Shown: piece after piece, positions 32,753-33,179 of the stretch
Position numbering within the stretch: position 1 is the stretch's first letter
Layout: each line of letters starts with the position of its first letter
From: Bacteroidales bacterium
GTDB taxonomy: Bacteria > Bacteroidota > Bacteroidia > Bacteroidales > UBA3663
Length of the DNA stretch: 33,179 bases
Assembly: GCA_004557315.1 (NCBI GenBank)
Contig: SFEH01000009.1
Span: 1-33,179, forward strand
Direction of reading: 5' to 3'
Notes under the pieces: generated by a model
The model's database searches: none
The model's input: the letters and a program-made list of their open reading frames with translations, nothing else
What the model was told of the DNA's origin: nothing
Translations under genes and position numbers: made by a program

Positions 32753-33179
32753 CTTTTTCACTCCCCTTTTTGCTTCCAGTCAGCACTCGACCAGCGCTCG
32801 ACCAGCGCAAACGAATCCGTAGAGGAAGCTTGGAGAATCTCATGCGCACCTCGAGTAAATTGTTTAGCTCTTCGAGAAAGATAGCTAAAACAAAATAATA
32901 AACCCTCAAAAACATCCTACAATTATGGGAACATAAACGCCATACTTAAAATGATAAGTATTATGCTTATGACAAAAAAGTACCGTACTTTCAACCTCTA
33001 AACACCATACTTATGACAGCTAAACAGCATACTTATTTTGAGAGAAAAATACACTAAAACCAATACAAACAATTCACAATTGTTGCAAGCAGATACTAAA
33101 TTGAATATCTGTAACTTTACATACTATTTATTGTCTAAAAATTCCGAATCAATTTTATAGCTATCTTTTGCTTCACAGA
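32753..33179. other. gene-free stretch after ssrA with repeated motif
   Basis: I see no convincing gene here. Short frames overlap the tmRNA terminator or are low in coding character. The first part has the near-tandem CTCGACCAGCG (twice, about 32786-32808). The second part, 32934-33036, repeats TAAACnnCATACTTA three times (32934-32948, 32999-33013, 33021-33035) and (A)TGCTTATGACA/ACTTATGACA twice. No second copy of the tmRNA 3' end is present, so no integrated island border is visible. Confidence 0.6.
32934..33036. repeat. TAAAC(G/A)(C/G)CATACTTAT motif cluster
   Basis: TAAACGCCATACTTA at 32934, TAAACACCATACTTATGACA at 32999 and TAAACAGCATACTTAT at 33021 share a 15-base core with one or two changes; ATGCTTATGACA at 32963 is a partial copy. 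The spacing is irregular (65 and 22 bases), so this is more like clustered protein-binding sites or a repeat remnant than a CRISPR or satellite. Confidence 0.55.

Noticed and set aside
32640..32915. Short open frames over the tmRNA 3' end and terminator
   Set aside because: They run through the tRNA-like domain and the terminator stem, and their translations show no coding character.
32689..33179. Genomic island integrated at the tmRNA 3' end
   Set aside because: No second copy of the T-arm/acceptor sequence and no integrase are visible downstream within the window.

Overview
The window looks like a chromosomal segment of a Bacteroidetes bacterium, most likely order Bacteroidales (Prevotella/Bacteroides type). 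Support: Bacteroidetes-style promoters (TTTG at -33, TAnnTTTG at -7), start codons mostly preceded by A/T-rich sequence rather than strong Shine-Dalgarno sites, a type III glutamine synthetase, the DapL route to diaminopimelate, a tmRNA whose tag reads GETNYALAA, and an aryl-polyene/flexirubin-like lipid gene set. Genus cannot be fixed from the window.

Region 1 (1-14304, minus strand) reads as one long operon: gltB-gltD-dapF-PurF-like amidotransferase-pyrG-dapL-carA-carB, with carB cut by the left edge. Most junctions are 3-40 bases or overlap; the exception is the 193-base dapL-carA gap, which holds a large palindromic repeat. Region 2 (14305-14715) is a divergent control region with three perfect inverted repeats and candidate promoters in both directions. 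Region 3 (14716-23434, plus strand) carries glnN (GSIII), a PII protein, amtB, a TorF-type outer-membrane protein, asnB and glmS. Together regions 1-3 cover ammonium entry, assimilation (GS/GOGAT), PII sensing and six glutamine-dependent amidotransferases (CarAB, PyrG, PurF-like, GltBD, AsnB, GlmS), plus the glutamate-dependent DapL. This amounts to a glutamine production and spending neighbourhood.

Region 4 (23494-31899, minus strand) is a compact type II fatty-acid/polyketide-like operon: ketosynthase, acyl carrier protein, ApeP-like and ApeI-like hotdog proteins, an MMPL/RND exporter, a CrtI/RetSat-like FAD oxidoreductase, a FabG-like ketoreductase, a LolA-like carrier and a hotdog thioesterase. 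Four junctions are ATGA overlaps. It resembles aryl polyene/flexirubin loci but has no aryl starter-forming lyase, no CoA/AMP ligase, no acyl- or glycosyltransferase and no second ketosynthase in the window.

Region 5 (31900-33179) has divergent promoters for the lipid operon and for ssrA (tmRNA), the tmRNA gene with its terminator, and a final 430-base stretch without a convincing gene but with a repeated TAAAC..CATACTTAT motif.

The most unusual non-coding signal is a dispersed intergenic element present twice, 27 kb apart (2763-2918 and 30217-30359). It has long purine-rich inverted repeats with a 9-base internal period and a homologous central loop. A third, differently built repeat array lies in the presumed leader of the lipid operon.
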